A DNA stretch of 64,000 bases, taken from contig JAUIZM010000018.1 of assembly GCA_030848705.1 (NCBI GenBank), forward strand, positions 992,001-1,056,000, read 5' to 3'. Below, one piece after another: positions 52,405-63,810 of this stretch. The position numbers and the translations under genes were made by a program. The first letter of the stretch is position 1, and every line of letters starts with the position of its first letter. A model generated the notes under the pieces. It searched no databases. It saw only the letters and a list, made by a program, of their open reading frames with translations, and was not told the origin of the DNA. The DNA is from Heracleum sosnowskyi. Lineage: Eukaryota; Streptophyta; Magnoliopsida; Apiales; Apiaceae.

Positions 52405-55400
52405 TGTAATAACCCGAATTTTTGGTAAAATTAAAACTTTTCTTATTATGATTAAGTGCATCAGTGAATAGTGAATTTGGTGGATGAATATTGATTTTGA
52501 GGATTAAGAAAAATTTTCATGCCACCTATGTATGAGACGTAGTGTGGATGTTCCGAAGTCATACTAATGATCTACGGAGTAAATAAGTGAATGCAAAGAC
52601 GATCGGAATTCAGAAATTCCAAATTTTATTTTGGTGAAGTATTTGACCGGGCAGTGAATTATATATTATTATATTCAAGAAATGAGATATTAAATTAAGG
52701 ATTTGAGGATTTAATATTTTGGAATTTTATTATATTTGATTTGAGAATTTAGAACGAAAACCACTGAGACAGTGAAACGAAGGTTCTAGAAACCGCTGAT
52801 ACTTTATAACGAGATTAAACGATTAAGCGAACGAATCATGGATTAAGGATTGAAATTATGACAGGATTAAATATAGACATGGAAGTAACATGTAACAAGA
52901 TTAATTCGAGAAATGCAACATTTGGATCATCCATGTGAAAAGAAACGAACTAGTAAAGCTGCTTGCCACCATGATACTCCATGGCGCGACACATGTCCTT
53001 GTGACTCACCAAAATGGGATGACTCACCACCTTTTAACACAAAAATATCAGCATTATCATTATTACCCAAGTCAAAGCCAAAACAAAAAGAAAAACATTT
53101 CATTTCCTCTTTTTTTCGGCCAAAAACCGACTTCCGGATTGTAAGCTGCATATCTCCTTCATTTCTTGGTGGAAAATGGCGATCTATAGCTTGTTGGAAG
53201 GGTCTTGAGATAACTTACATTTCCTATTTCACGACTTTCTTTCATTTGAGCAAGGTAAGGCCTTCATTTTTCCAGTTCTTTAAACCGGTGTATAGTAACT
53301 CCGAGAATTCATAACTTGTTCTTGATTTTCTTTTGCAAGTTTAAGTATGATAACCATGGATGAAGATTCTGTTGAGGCTTACAAGCTCTTGTGGTGTGTT
53401 TAAGGATTCAAGGAAGGTACAAAGACCTCTGCCCCCTTTTTGTTATATGAGTTTTGAAGTGATTTTGATGTTCATGTAAGCTAAGATCATGATTAAGTAA
53501 TTATATGAATTGTTGGTTGAGTTTGGAGGATGGGTTATGAATTTGTTTTGATTATTCATGGAGGATTTGACTGAGTGGAGGGTGTATAAGGTGGATGGTG
53601 AGTTTGGGATTAATTGGTATTGATTTGGTTGTGTTTTGGAAATGGAAAACGTTACGATTATAGCCGTCGTAATGCCCATTTGATTTAAGGTTGTTTTGAG
53701 CAAGAATTACGAACTGTTCTTGGAATATTTTGAGCAGAACTGACCAGGAGCATGTAGGTCTTGTTTTAAGGTTTGTTTTGGTATAAAGATCATGTCTATA
53801 CGATTTACGGTTTAGGAGAAAAGTGAGTTTTAGTAAATGTCGTTCGGAAGAACCACCCCTCTCTGGTCAGTCACTTTGAGGCTGTATTTGGACCACTTAG
53901 AAGCCATATTAAAATGTGAAACTTTGAGGAATAATACTAGAGACAGTTAGGGAGGCTCACGAAAAGATTCGGATTAAAAAGAATATTTTTCGATTTTATA
54001 AAAATACGACAGCAGAGGTTGCGCAAGTGAAAACCACTAAGAACACGACTTAGTAACCAATGTTATAAATGGTTAAGTATAACTTGAATTTGAGGATCGG
54101 TTTCGAACCAAACTTATGACTTAAGTATTTGACGAGTAACATGGACTTAGTACGAGGCTAGATTAAGCCATTAAGTGCTATGATTGTGATTTGCTTACGT
54201 GTTTAAGCATTAAGTTACAAGTGGAGTATCCAGGGGATTAATAGTGCGTTTTCTTTGACTTTGTCTAGATTGTCCGACATCGTCGCGAACCCTATCACTT
54301 CTCGAGCATCAGGCAAGTATACTAACTCTTACTCTATCGTTCGGAGTAGAGGTATTTTGAACTGCAAATATTCTAGCTATGTGATAAATGTTTTATCGTT
54401 GTGATTAAATGACTGGATTTTTATTCATGCCATGCAAAGGCGTATATATTATTGTTGTCGGTGGATACTTGAATTGTTGTAAGTCTAAAATCAAGATATT
54501 GTTCATATCTTTCCCCTTAATCGTTCGAGGGGGAAAAACTCTATTATTACTTAAGTAGATATTTCATGGTTTGTGGATGTATTTCTTTATTATTATAAAG
54601 TAGTAAATTGAGGTGCACGTGGCATTATACGTGGCATCTAAGATGATGAGATGGAAGGCGGTAAGTAGTTCCGACCTCTTATTTTATGGACTGGAGCTGC
54701 GTAAGAGACCGGAGTAACGCCCGGCCCAGCAATTATTAGGGAGAAGGTCCGCACAAGTCGGCTTCCCCTTCTACGGTAGTAACCTATGGATGACGGCCCG
54801 GGCGAGCCGGCTAGTCCTTAGGGTGAGGTTCCGAGCCAGTCGGCTCACAGCTATCGTAGTAAAACCAGACGGTTATAGCAGACTGATCACCTGTTATAGC
54901 ACAGAATGCGTGGCGATGCTCCAACTAAAGTCCAAAACAGTAGTAGGCATAATGCCGAGAACCTATGTGTTCATAGTTGTGGTAGCAACCAATGGATGAC
55001 GGCCCGGGCGAGCCGGCTAGTCCTTAGGGTGAGGTTCCGAGCAAGTCGGCTCACTGCTACCGTAGTAGAATATTTTGAAAACAGAGTTTTATAGTAGTTC
55101 AAATGTTTTAAATAAATACATTCTCCGAGTTATAACCTTGCTGAGCATTCTTGGGCTCATTCTTGCTATATGTTTCTATGTTGTTAATTTAATAAAATAG
55201 GGAGAAGAGGAGACGGTGCGAGTGGATCGTACCAACCTTATCAAGACAAGGGGAAAGGCCCTTCAACTGATGAAGTATAGTGGGAGGAAGACTACGATTT
55301 TGTAGTTAAGCTGGCAGATTTGCTATTAATGTAAAGCAAACTCATTGTAGAAATGATTATGTATTATATTAGGGAGATATGTATCAACCTTAAGAAGACG

Positions 55401-55595
55401 ATGGAGTAAGATCCTGGAAAGTACTCTGATGTTGTAATATTTTTGGTAATGTATGTTAAGTTCTAAGACTATAACCTGTGGAGTTAGATGCGTGGAGTTA
55501 CTTTTGTTGTTATAGTAGAATATATTATGAGCAGGTATTGATGGTTGAAGTAGTGACGAACCGAATTCCCTTGTGCGGGATTTGGGGCCGTTACA
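52405..55595 (+). repeat. 5' LTR of the gypsy element
   Basis: It starts TGTAATAACCCGAATTTTTG and ends GGGGCCGTTACA, 3191 bp. A GC-rich block (about 54783-55065) contains a direct repeat starting ATGGATGACGGCCCGGGCGA (54787 and 54991), about 85 bp each. Open frames such as 52913-53314 are conserved between the LTRs only because the LTRs are near-identical. Confidence 0.95.
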
Positions 55596-55597
55596 GA

Positions 55598-55609
55598 TGG
55601 TATCAGAGC
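55598..55609 (+). other. tRNA-iMet primer-binding site, gypsy element
   Basis: TGGTATCAGAGC begins two bases after the LTR end TTACA. Confidence 0.88.
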
Positions 55610-55930
55610 AGTAGGTTATAAACCTTAGAACGAGAGTAGGAGGAGTTATGACTATATAAGAGAGAGTTTAGAAGCCAATAAATTGATAGGTAATATATAT
55701 AGTAGAACCTCAAGGAGTAGTTGCGGTAGAGGCATGATGGCCAATATCTAGTAGAATCAATTGGGACGAGAAAAACGTGTATCCATGATTTATTTATTGT
55801 GTTTAAATTTTTTTATGAGTATATAGAGACATGTATACATAAATATATATATATATGGATGCATACATATATATGTATATATATGCATATGTACAGATAT
55901 ATACTGTTTTGTTTCATAAGTAAATATTTC

Positions 55931-56995
55931 ATGGGTACGCAGTTTTATTTAAAGTCAATACAACCACCTGAGTTTAAGGGGTTTGGAGAACCAGTCGAGG
56001 CTAGATCATGGCTGAAAGAGATGGATAAATCTTTTAAGATTATAGGAGTAGAAGAGGGGCAGAAGACGATCTTTGCCACCTATTTGCTGAAGGAAGAGGC
56101 GAATTATTGGTGGGAGTCTAAGGAAGCAATGGAACCTGAAGGGGTAGTAACCTGGGAAAGATTCACTGAGTTGTTTTTGCAGAAGTATTTTCCTGAGCAT
56201 ATGGAGAGTAGGATGGAGATAAAGTTCTTAGAGCTAAAGCAGAATAATAGGACAGTTGCTGAGTATGAGAAGGAGTTTACCGAGCTATCTAGGTTCGTGC
56301 CACATTTCGTAGATACTGATAAGAAGAAGGCGAGGAGGTTTCAGCATGGGTTGAAACCGTGGATAAAAACTAGGATAGCTGATTTTGAGCTTACTGAGTA
56401 TGTTAAAGTGGTGAATAAGGCGGAAGTAATAGAGGCAGGAAGTAATTTTGATCCAAAGGAAAATGAAGGGAAGAAAAGATAATCGGAGAGTTGGGGAGGA
56501 TATCCGACTAGTGGGACATTTCAGAACCAACATGGTAGGAGGCCCGGGTTTCAGCCTGTAAGATTTGGAGGATCTAACCGAGCAGAAAGTGCGAATAGTG
56601 TACAAGTAGGACAACAGGGAAATGAGAGCCAGTTTAGGCAGCCAAGACCACCATTGCCAGACTGTGAGGTATGTGGAAAGAAGCATCCAGGAGCATGTGC
56701 AAAATCAGAGGGTAGGTGTCATAACTGTGGTCAAGAGGGGCATCAACGCATGAATTGTCCCAGGAGGGGAGTAGTTTGCTACAAATGTGGAAAGGAGGGT
56801 CACATCTCTAGAGACTGTAAAGCATCAGCAATGGGACTTGTGGCTCCACGACAAAGTAGTGGAGTTAATAGCAACCAATCAACCGCTAGGATTTTTAATA
56901 TGACGGTGGCCGATGGCATGAGGGAGATGGACGAGATAGAAGGTACACGTTTTCGTAATTTTGTAAATGCGTATATAAATGATGAGCCGATATAA
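55931..56995 (+). pseudogene. gag: Ty3/gypsy Gag with one in-frame stop
   Basis: From ATG 55931 (MGTQFYLKSIQPPEFKGFGE) the capsid core includes EARSWLKEMDKSFKI, EANYWWES, WERFTELFLQKYFPEH and FVPHF, the retrotrans_gag pattern. A TAA at 56480-56482 interrupts the frame after EGKKR. The same frame continues open through a Gly/Arg/Gln-rich linker to zinc knuckles CHNCGQEGHQRMNC and CYKCGKEGHISRDC (56718-56820). It ends at TAA 56993-56995 in the linker where protease would begin in autonomous relatives. Upstream, an AT-rich microsatellite (55840-55910) stands where the N-terminus should be, so the start is uncertain. Confidence 0.85.
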
Positions 56996-57197
56996 AAATA
57001 GAGGTATGTTAAAGAATGGGAAAGGAGTAGCAGAGACGGAATAGACGATATAGCATGAGAGTTTATAATCGAAATATGGGGGGGCATAAAACTAGTAAGA
57101 GTAATGAGGAGATATTGGGAAGTAGGGTACGAGATAAGCAACCTTAACTATTGACTACGTTGATTCCGAGGACGGAATCCTTTTAAGGAGGGGAGAC
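56996..57197 (+). other. Polypurine tract and 3' interior of the gypsy element
   Basis: Short non-coding stretch ending in AAGGAGGGGAGAC (57185-57197), the plus-strand primer, directly before the 3' LTR. Confidence 0.75.
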
Positions 57198-60100
57198 TGT
57201 AATAACCCGAATTTTTGGTAAAATTAAAACTTTTCTTATTATGATTAAGTGCATCAGTGAATAGTGAATTTGGTGGATGAATATTGATTTTGAGGATTAA
57301 GAAAAATTTTCATGCCACCTATGTATGAGACGTAGTGTGGATGTTCCGAAGTCATACTAATGATCTACGGAGTAAATAAGTGAATGCAAAGACGATCGGA
57401 ATTCAGAAATTCCAAATTTTATTTTGGTGAAGTATTTGACCGGGCAGTGAATTATATATTATTATATTCAAGAAATGAGATATTAAATTAAGGATTTGAG
57501 GATTTAATATTTTGGAATTTTATTATATTTGATTTGAGAATTTAGAACGAAAACCACTGAGACAGTGAAACGAAGGTTCTAGAAACCGCTGATACTTTAT
57601 AACGAGATTAAACGATTAAGCGAACGAATCATGGATTAAGGATTGAAATTATGACAGGATTAAATATAGACATGGAAGTAACATGTAACAAGATTAATTC
57701 GAGAAATGCAACATTTGGATCATCCATGTGAAAAGAAACGAACTAGTAAAGCTGCTTGCCACCATGATACTCCATGGCGCGACACATGTCCTTGTGACTC
57801 ACCAAAATGGGATGACTCACCACCTTTTAACACAAAAATATCAGCATTATCATTATTACCCAAGTCAAAGCCAAAACAAAAAGAAAAACATTTCATTTCC
57901 TCTTTTTTTCGGCCAAAAACCGACTTCCGGATTGTAAGCTGCATATCTCCTTCATTTCTTGGTGGAAAATGGCGATCTATAGCTTGTTGGAAGGGTCTTG
58001 AGATAACCTACATTTCCTATTTCACGACTTTCTTTCATTTGAGCAAGGTAAGGCCTTCATTTTTCCAGTTCTTTAAACCGGTGTATAGTAACTCCGAGAA
58101 TTCATAACTTGTTCTTGATTTTCTTTTGCAAGTTTAAGTATGATAACCATGGATGAAGATTCTGTTGAGGCTTACAAGCTCTTGTGGTGTGTTTAAGGAT
58201 TCAAGGAAGGTACAAAGACCTCTGCCCCCTTTTTGTTATATGAGTTTTGAAGTGATTTTGATGTTCATGTAAGCTAAGATCATGATTAAGTAATTATATG
58301 AATTGTTGGTTGAGTTTGGAGGATGGGTTATGAATTTGTTTTGATTATTCATGGAGGATTTGACTGAGTGGAGGGTGTATAAGGTGGATGGTGAGTTTGG
58401 GATTAATTGGTATTGATTTGGTTGTGTTTTGGAAATGGAAAACGTTACGATTATAGCCGTCGTAATGCCCATTTGATTTAAGGTTGTTTTGAGCAAGAAT
58501 TACGAACTGTTCTTGGAATATTTTGAGCAGAACTGACCAGGAGCATGTAGGTCTTGTTTTAAGGTTTGTTTTGGTATAAAGATCATGTCTATACGATTTA
58601 CGGTTTAGGAGAAAAGTGAGTTTTAGTAAATGTCGTTCGGAAGAACCACCCCTCTCTGGTCAGTCACTTTGAGGCTGTATTTGGACCACTTAGAAGCCAT
58701 ATTAAAATGTGAAACTTTGAGGAATAATACTAGAGACAGTTAGGGAGGCTCACGAAAAGATTCGGATTAAAAAGAATATTTTTCGATTTTATAAAAATAC
58801 GACAGCAGAGGTTGCGCAAGTGAAAACCACTAAGAACACGACTTAGTAACCAATGTTATAAATGGTTAAGTATAACTTGAATTTGAGGATCGGTTTCGAA
58901 CCAAACTTACGACTTAAGTATTTGACGAGTAACATGGACTTAGTACGAGGCTAGATTAAGCCATTAAGTGCTATGATTGTGATTTGCTTACGTGTTTAAG
59001 CATTAAGTTACAAGTGGAGTATCCAGGGGATTAATAGTGCGTTTTCTTTGACTTTGTCTAGATTGTCCGACATCGTCGCGAACCCTATCACTTCTCGAGC
59101 ATCAGGCAAGTATACTAACTCTTACTCTATCGTTCGGAGTAGAGGTATTTTGAACTGCAAATATTCTAGCTATGTGATAAATGTTTTATCGTTGTGATTA
59201 AATGACTGGATTTTTATTCATGCCATGCAAAGGCGTATATATTATTGTTGTCGGTGGATACTTGAATTGTTGTAAGTCTAAAATCAAGATATTGTTCATA
59301 TCTTTCCCCTTAATCGTTCGAGGGGGAAAAACTCTATTATTACTTAAGTAGATATTTCATGGTTTGTGGATGTATTTCTTTATTATTATAAAGTAGTAAA
59401 TTGAGGTGCACGTGGCATTATACGTGGCATCTAAGATGATGAGATGGAAGGCGGTAAGTAGTTCCGACCTCTTATTTTATGGACTGGAGCTGCGTAAGAG
59501 ACCGGAGTAACGCCCGGCCCAGCAATTATTAGGGAGAAGGTCCGCACAAGTCGGCTTCCCCTTCTACGGTAGTAACCTATGGATGACGGCCCGGGCGAGC
59601 CGGCTAGTCCTTAGGGTGAGGTTCCGAGCCAGTCGGCTCACAGCTATCGTAGTAAAACCAGACGGTTATAGCAGACTGATCACCTGTTATAGCACAGAAT
59701 GCGTGGCGATGCTCCAACTAAAGTCCAAAACAGTAGTAGGCATAATGCCGAGAACCTATGTGTTCATAGTTGTGGTAGCAACCAATGGATGACGGCCCGG
59801 GCGAGCCGGCTAGTCCTTAGGGTGAGGTTCCGAGCAAGTCGGCTCACTGCTACCGTAGTAGAATATTTTGAAAACAGAGTTTTATAGTAGTTCAAATGTT
59901 TTAAATAAATACATTCTCCGAGTTATAACCTTGCTGAGCATTCTTGGGCTCATTCTTGCTATATGTTTCTATGTTGTTAATTTAATAAAATAGGGAGAAG
60001 AGGAGACGGTGCGAGTGGATCGTACCAACCTTATCAAGACAAGGGGAAAGGCCCTTCAACTGATGAAGTATAGTGGGAGGAAGACTACGATTTTGTAGTT

Positions 60101-60388
60101 AAGCTGGCAGATTTGCTATTAATGTAAAGCAAACTCATTGTAGAAATGATTATGTATTATATTAGGGAGATATGTATCAACCTTAAGAAGACGATGGAGT
60201 AAGATCCTGGAAAGTACTCTGATGTTGTAATATTTTTGGTAATGTATGTTAAGTTCTAAGACTATAACCTGTGGAGTTAGATGCGTGGAGTTACTTTTGT
60301 TGTTATAGTAGAATATATTATGAGCAGGTATTGATGGTTGAAGTAGTGACGAACCGAATTCCCTTGTGCGGGATTTGGGGCCGTTACA
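57198..60388 (+). repeat. 3' LTR of the gypsy element
   Basis: 3191 bp, nearly identical to 52405-55595. Followed by target duplication CATAT. Confidence 0.95.
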
Positions 60389-60393
60389 CATAT

Positions 60394-60592
60394 GCATTCT
60401 CACAGGACAGGGTCCCCAATCATAGTTGAGAGGGTAAAAACTTCATGTGAGCCTAAGAGTGTAAACTCCAATGCCACTGAAAAAGTGAAGTCTCCTACTA
60501 TGAGAAATGCAATTTATGACAGAAGATTTGTCAACAAAAATGTTTCTAAATCAACTGGACCCTACCATGTGTGGGTACCAAAAACAACTTAG
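60394..60592 (+). pseudogene. gag: Gag of element D, C-terminal end
   Basis: The last 65 or so codons of gag after the gypsy insertion, ending YHVWVPKTT and TAG at 60590-60592. The ending VWVPK-x-x-stop matches elements A and C. Confidence 0.88.
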
Positions 60593-60603
60593 TTACTTTG
60601 TGA

Positions 60604-63600
60604 ATGCAGGGCAACAGGAATAAAAGAGTCATATGGATCTTGGACAGTGGATGCTCAAGTCACATGACTGGTGATATAGCCCTGCTATCACATTTTGAGG
60701 AAAGAGCTGGCCCATCAGTAACCTTTGGAAATGACAACATTGGTTATACCATGGGATATGGCTGTGTTAAATCTGGAAATGTCATTATTGAAGATGTAGC
60801 ATTTGTTGAAGGACTAAAGCACAACCTCTTGAGTATTGGACAATTTACCAACAGAGGTTTCAAAGTGGAATTTGATGAAGACCAATGTCTAATCTCAAAA
60901 AGAGGAAGTGGTGAAGTTGATTTAACTGGTGTAAAGAAAGGAAGCTTGTTTGTAGCTAATCTTGAGGCTGCAGACAAGGGAGAAATTTGTTGTTTCTACA
61001 CTAAGGCCACAAATGAAGAATTCTGGCTGTGGCACAAGAAACTGTCTCACTTGAATGTTCAGGCAATGAACTCTCTAACCAAGAGAGAACTCATCAGAGA
61101 CATGCCTGCTTTGGAGTTTGTGCAAGATGGAGCATGTGAAGCTTGTCAGAAAGGAAAGATTAAAAGATCAAGTCACAAGAACAAGCTACTCAATACAAAC
61201 TCCAGACCTCTGCAGCTAATTCACATGGACTTATTTGGTCCTGTGAATGTAATGTCCCTTTCCAAAAAGAAATATGCTCTAGTGATGGTTGATGATTATT
61301 CAAGATATACTTGGGTGGAATTCCTATTCTCCAAGGATGAAGCACCTCAAGTCATAATAGAGCATATCAAGAGAGTTGATAGAGAAGCACAAAGCACTGG
61401 TTCCTCTGTAGTTGCATTGAGAAGCGATAATGGGACTGAGTTTAGAAATTCCACATTGTATGAGTTTTGTAAAGATAAAGGAATTTCTCAACAATTTTCA
61501 GCTCCTAGGACTCCTCAACAAAATGGAGTAGTTGAGAGAAAGAATAGAACTCTTATTGAGGCTGCAAGGACAATGCTGTTGGATGCAAAGCTACCTACTA
61601 GCTTTTGGGCTGATGCTGTTTACACAGCATGCTATGTGCAGAATAGAACATTGATAAATAAGAAGTCTGGCAAGACTCCTTACTCATTAATGACTGGAAA
61701 AAGAGCATCCTTCAAGCATCTACATGTGTTTGGAAGCAAGTGTTTTGTGATGAAAGATACCTCTGAGCATATTGGCAAATTTGATGCAAAGGCATTTGAA
61801 GGTATCTTCATTGGATACTCCCTGGAAAGGACTGCATACAGAGTGTTTGTACCTGAACAACACAAAGTTATGGAAAGCATGGATGTTACTTTTGATGACA
61901 AGAAGACTCCTGGACTTGAAACAAGTGAACAAGACAGTGTGCCATTAAGATTTGAAAATCAAGGATATCTAGAGGATTCTGATAATGAGGATGAACCCTC
62001 TGCTCAAACTGTCCCAGTAAATGAAGATCTTGAAGTTGATAATCCTCCTCAAACACCTGTGCAAGATTTCACAAACACAGGGGGAGAAGAAGAGAATGCA
62101 ACCTTCAATCAAAATGATCCTGAAACCAGTCAAGGAGAACAGGGTCACACAAGGAAATGGGACAGAGCCCACACTAGAGATCAAATAATTGGAGATCCCA
62201 GTGAGGGTGTAAGGACAAGGAGGGCAACAATGAATACATGTCTGTATAGCTGCTTTCTGTCACAAGAAGAACCTAAAATAATTGAAGAGGCTTTGAAAAG
62301 CTCTGACTGGATTGTTGCCATGCAAGAAGAATTAAATCAATTTGAGAAAAACAAAGTATGGGAACTAGTACCACCTCCTGAAGGAAAGAATGTTATTGAC
62401 ACCAAATGGGTGTTCAGAAACAAAATGGATGAAGAAGGAGTGGTGATAAGAAACAAAGCAAGGCTGGTTGCCAAAGGATATTGTCAACAAGAAGGCATTG
62501 ACTATGATGAGACATTTGCACCTGTAGCTAGACTGGAAGCCATCAGAATCTTCCTGGCTTTTGCAGCCCACTCAGACTTCAAGGTGTATCAAATGGATGT
62601 GAAAAGTGCATTTCTCAATGGTGATCTTGCAGAAGAAGTTTATGTATCTCAACCACCTGGCTTTGAAAATGAAAACTTCCCAGACTTTGTGTATAGATTG
62701 CTCAAGGCACTCTATGGACTCAAACAGGCACCAAGAGCCTGGTATGAGACTTTATCTCAATTTCTTCTTGAGCATCAATTCACCAGAGGGACAATTGACA
62801 AAACCCTATTCTTCAAGAAGCATGGAAATGATATTATCCTTGTTCAAATTTATGTGGATGATATCATCTTTGGCTCTTCAAATGAAAAACTCTGTGAAAG
62901 GTTCTCTAAGTTGATGCAAAGCAAATATGAGATGAGTATGATGGGAGAATTAACCTTCTTCCTAGGACTGCAAGTACATCAAAGGGAGGATGGCATCTTT
63001 ATAAACCAATCTAAGTATGTCAAGGATCTTTTAAAGAAATATGGTTTAGAAGAGTCATCCCCAGCAAGAACTCCCATGTCCACTGCAATCAAGCTGGATG
63101 AAGACAAGAAAGGCAAGAGAGTTGACATCAAGGTCTATAGAGGAATGGTTGGATCACTACTCTATCTCACAGCTAGCAGGCCAGACATCATGTTTGCCAC
63201 ATGTCTTTGTGCAAGATTCCAGGCTGATCCTAAGGAATCTCACATGATGGCTATCAAAAGAATCTTCAGGTATCTAAAAGGGACTCCTAATCTTGGGCTA
63301 TGGTATCCAAAGGGAACTGGGTTCAACCTGGTTGGCTACACAGATTCTGATTATGCTGGATGCAGAATTGACAGGAAAAGCACCTCTGGAAGCTGTCAAT
63401 TCTTAGGTCAAAGGTTAGTGTCCTGGTTTAGTAAGAAACAACAGTCCACAGCAACATCCACAGCTGAGGCTGAATATATTGCTGCTGGAAGTTGCTGTGC
63501 TCAATTGCTTTGGATTAGAAATCAACTCATGGATTATGGGCTAGTGTTAGAACACATTCCTCTGATGTGTGATAATACTAGTGCAATATCCATCGTTGCC

Positions 63601-63810
63601 AATCCTGTTAACCATTCTACTACAAAGCACATTGAGATCAGGTACCATTTCATTAGGGAACATGCTGCAAATGGTACCATAGAAGTCTCTTATGTTCCAA
63701 CTGAGAAACAATTAGCTGACATATTTACTAAGCCTCTGAATGAAGCAGTCTTCAACAGACTTGTGAGTGAGATTGGAATGCTCAATCCTTCATTTAGTTG
63801 CTCTAAGTAA
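60604..63810 (+). CDS. pol: Pol polyprotein of element D (1068 aa)
   Basis: Begins ATG CAG GGC, immediately after an in-frame TGA. Protease DSGCSSHMTGD is near residue 15. The integrase zinc domain (WHKKLSHL...CEACQKGK) lies at about 143-183. The triad is Asp in HMDLFGPV (about 211), Asp in SDNGTEF (about 275) and Glu in VVERKNRT (about 310). RT has YVDDI at 750-754 and RNase H has STAEAEYIAAGS near 953. All signatures are complete and there is no internal stop, so this and element A's pol are the two that look functional and could supply enzymes to the defective copies. CAGGGGGAG lies at 62078-62086 in the integrase-RT linker. The C-terminus is normal for copia. Confidence 0.94.
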   Translation: MQGNRNKRVIWILDSGCSSHMTGDIALLSHFEERAGPSVTFGNDNIGYTMGYGCVKSGNVIIEDVAFVEGLKHNLLSIGQFTNRGFKVEFDEDQCLISKRGSGEVDLTGVKKGSLFVANLEAADKGEICCFYTKATNEEFWLWHKKLSHLNVQAMNSLTKRELIRDMPALEFVQDGACEACQKGKIKRSSHKNKLLNTNSRPLQLIHMDLFGPVNVMSLSKKKYALVMVDDYSRYTWVEFLFSKDEAPQVIIEHIKRVDREAQSTGSSVVALRSDNGTEFRNSTLYEFCKDKGISQQFSAPRTPQQNGVVERKNRTLIEAARTMLLDAKLPTSFWADAVYTACYVQNRTLINKKSGKTPYSLMTGKRASFKHLHVFGSKCFVMKDTSEHIGKFDAKAFEGIFIGYSLERTAYRVFVPEQHKVMESMDVTFDDKKTPGLETSEQDSVPLRFENQGYLEDSDNEDEPSAQTVPVNEDLEVDNPPQTPVQDFTNTGGEEENATFNQNDPETSQGEQGHTRKWDRAHTRDQIIGDPSEGVRTRRATMNTCLYSCFLSQEEPKIIEEALKSSDWIVAMQEELNQFEKNKVWELVPPPEGKNVIDTKWVFRNKMDEEGVVIRNKARLVAKGYCQQEGIDYDETFAPVARLEAIRIFLAFAAHSDFKVYQMDVKSAFLNGDLAEEVYVSQPPGFENENFPDFVYRLLKALYGLKQAPRAWYETLSQFLLEHQFTRGTIDKTLFFKKHGNDIILVQIYVDDIIFGSSNEKLCERFSKLMQSKYEMSMMGELTFFLGLQVHQREDGIFINQSKYVKDLLKKYGLEESSPARTPMSTAIKLDEDKKGKRVDIKVYRGMVGSLLYLTASRPDIMFATCLCARFQADPKESHMMAIKRIFRYLKGTPNLGLWYPKGTGFNLVGYTDSDYAGCRIDRKSTSGSCQFLGQRLVSWFSKKQQSTATSTAEAEYIAAGSCCAQLLWIRNQLMDYGLVLEHIPLMCDNTSAISIVANPVNHSTTKHIEIRYHFIREHAANGTIEVSYVPTEKQLADIFTKPLNEAVFNRLVSEIGMLNPSFSCSK

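Larger units (their letters stand above)
52405..60388 (+). mobile_element. Gag-only Ty3/gypsy element (TR-GAG type), 8.0 kb
   Basis: Two LTRs of exactly 3191 bp (52405-55595 and 57198-60388) are flanked by target duplication CATAT (52400-52404 and 60389-60393). The 1602-bp interior has a primer-binding site, one gag with two zinc knuckles, and a polypurine tract, but no protease, integrase or RT. By eye only two base differences separate the LTRs (53219 vs 58012 region, 54117 vs 58910 region), so insertion is very recent. Gag resembles the Tekay/Del chromovirus type. It fits the class described as terminal-repeat retrotransposons with a GAG domain, which need a helper's pol. Confidence 0.93.

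Noticed and set aside
52913..53314. 133-residue frame in the gypsy LTR, repeated at 57706-58107
   Set aside because: Conservation is explained by near-identical LTRs; the composition is not protein-like and no family is recognisable.
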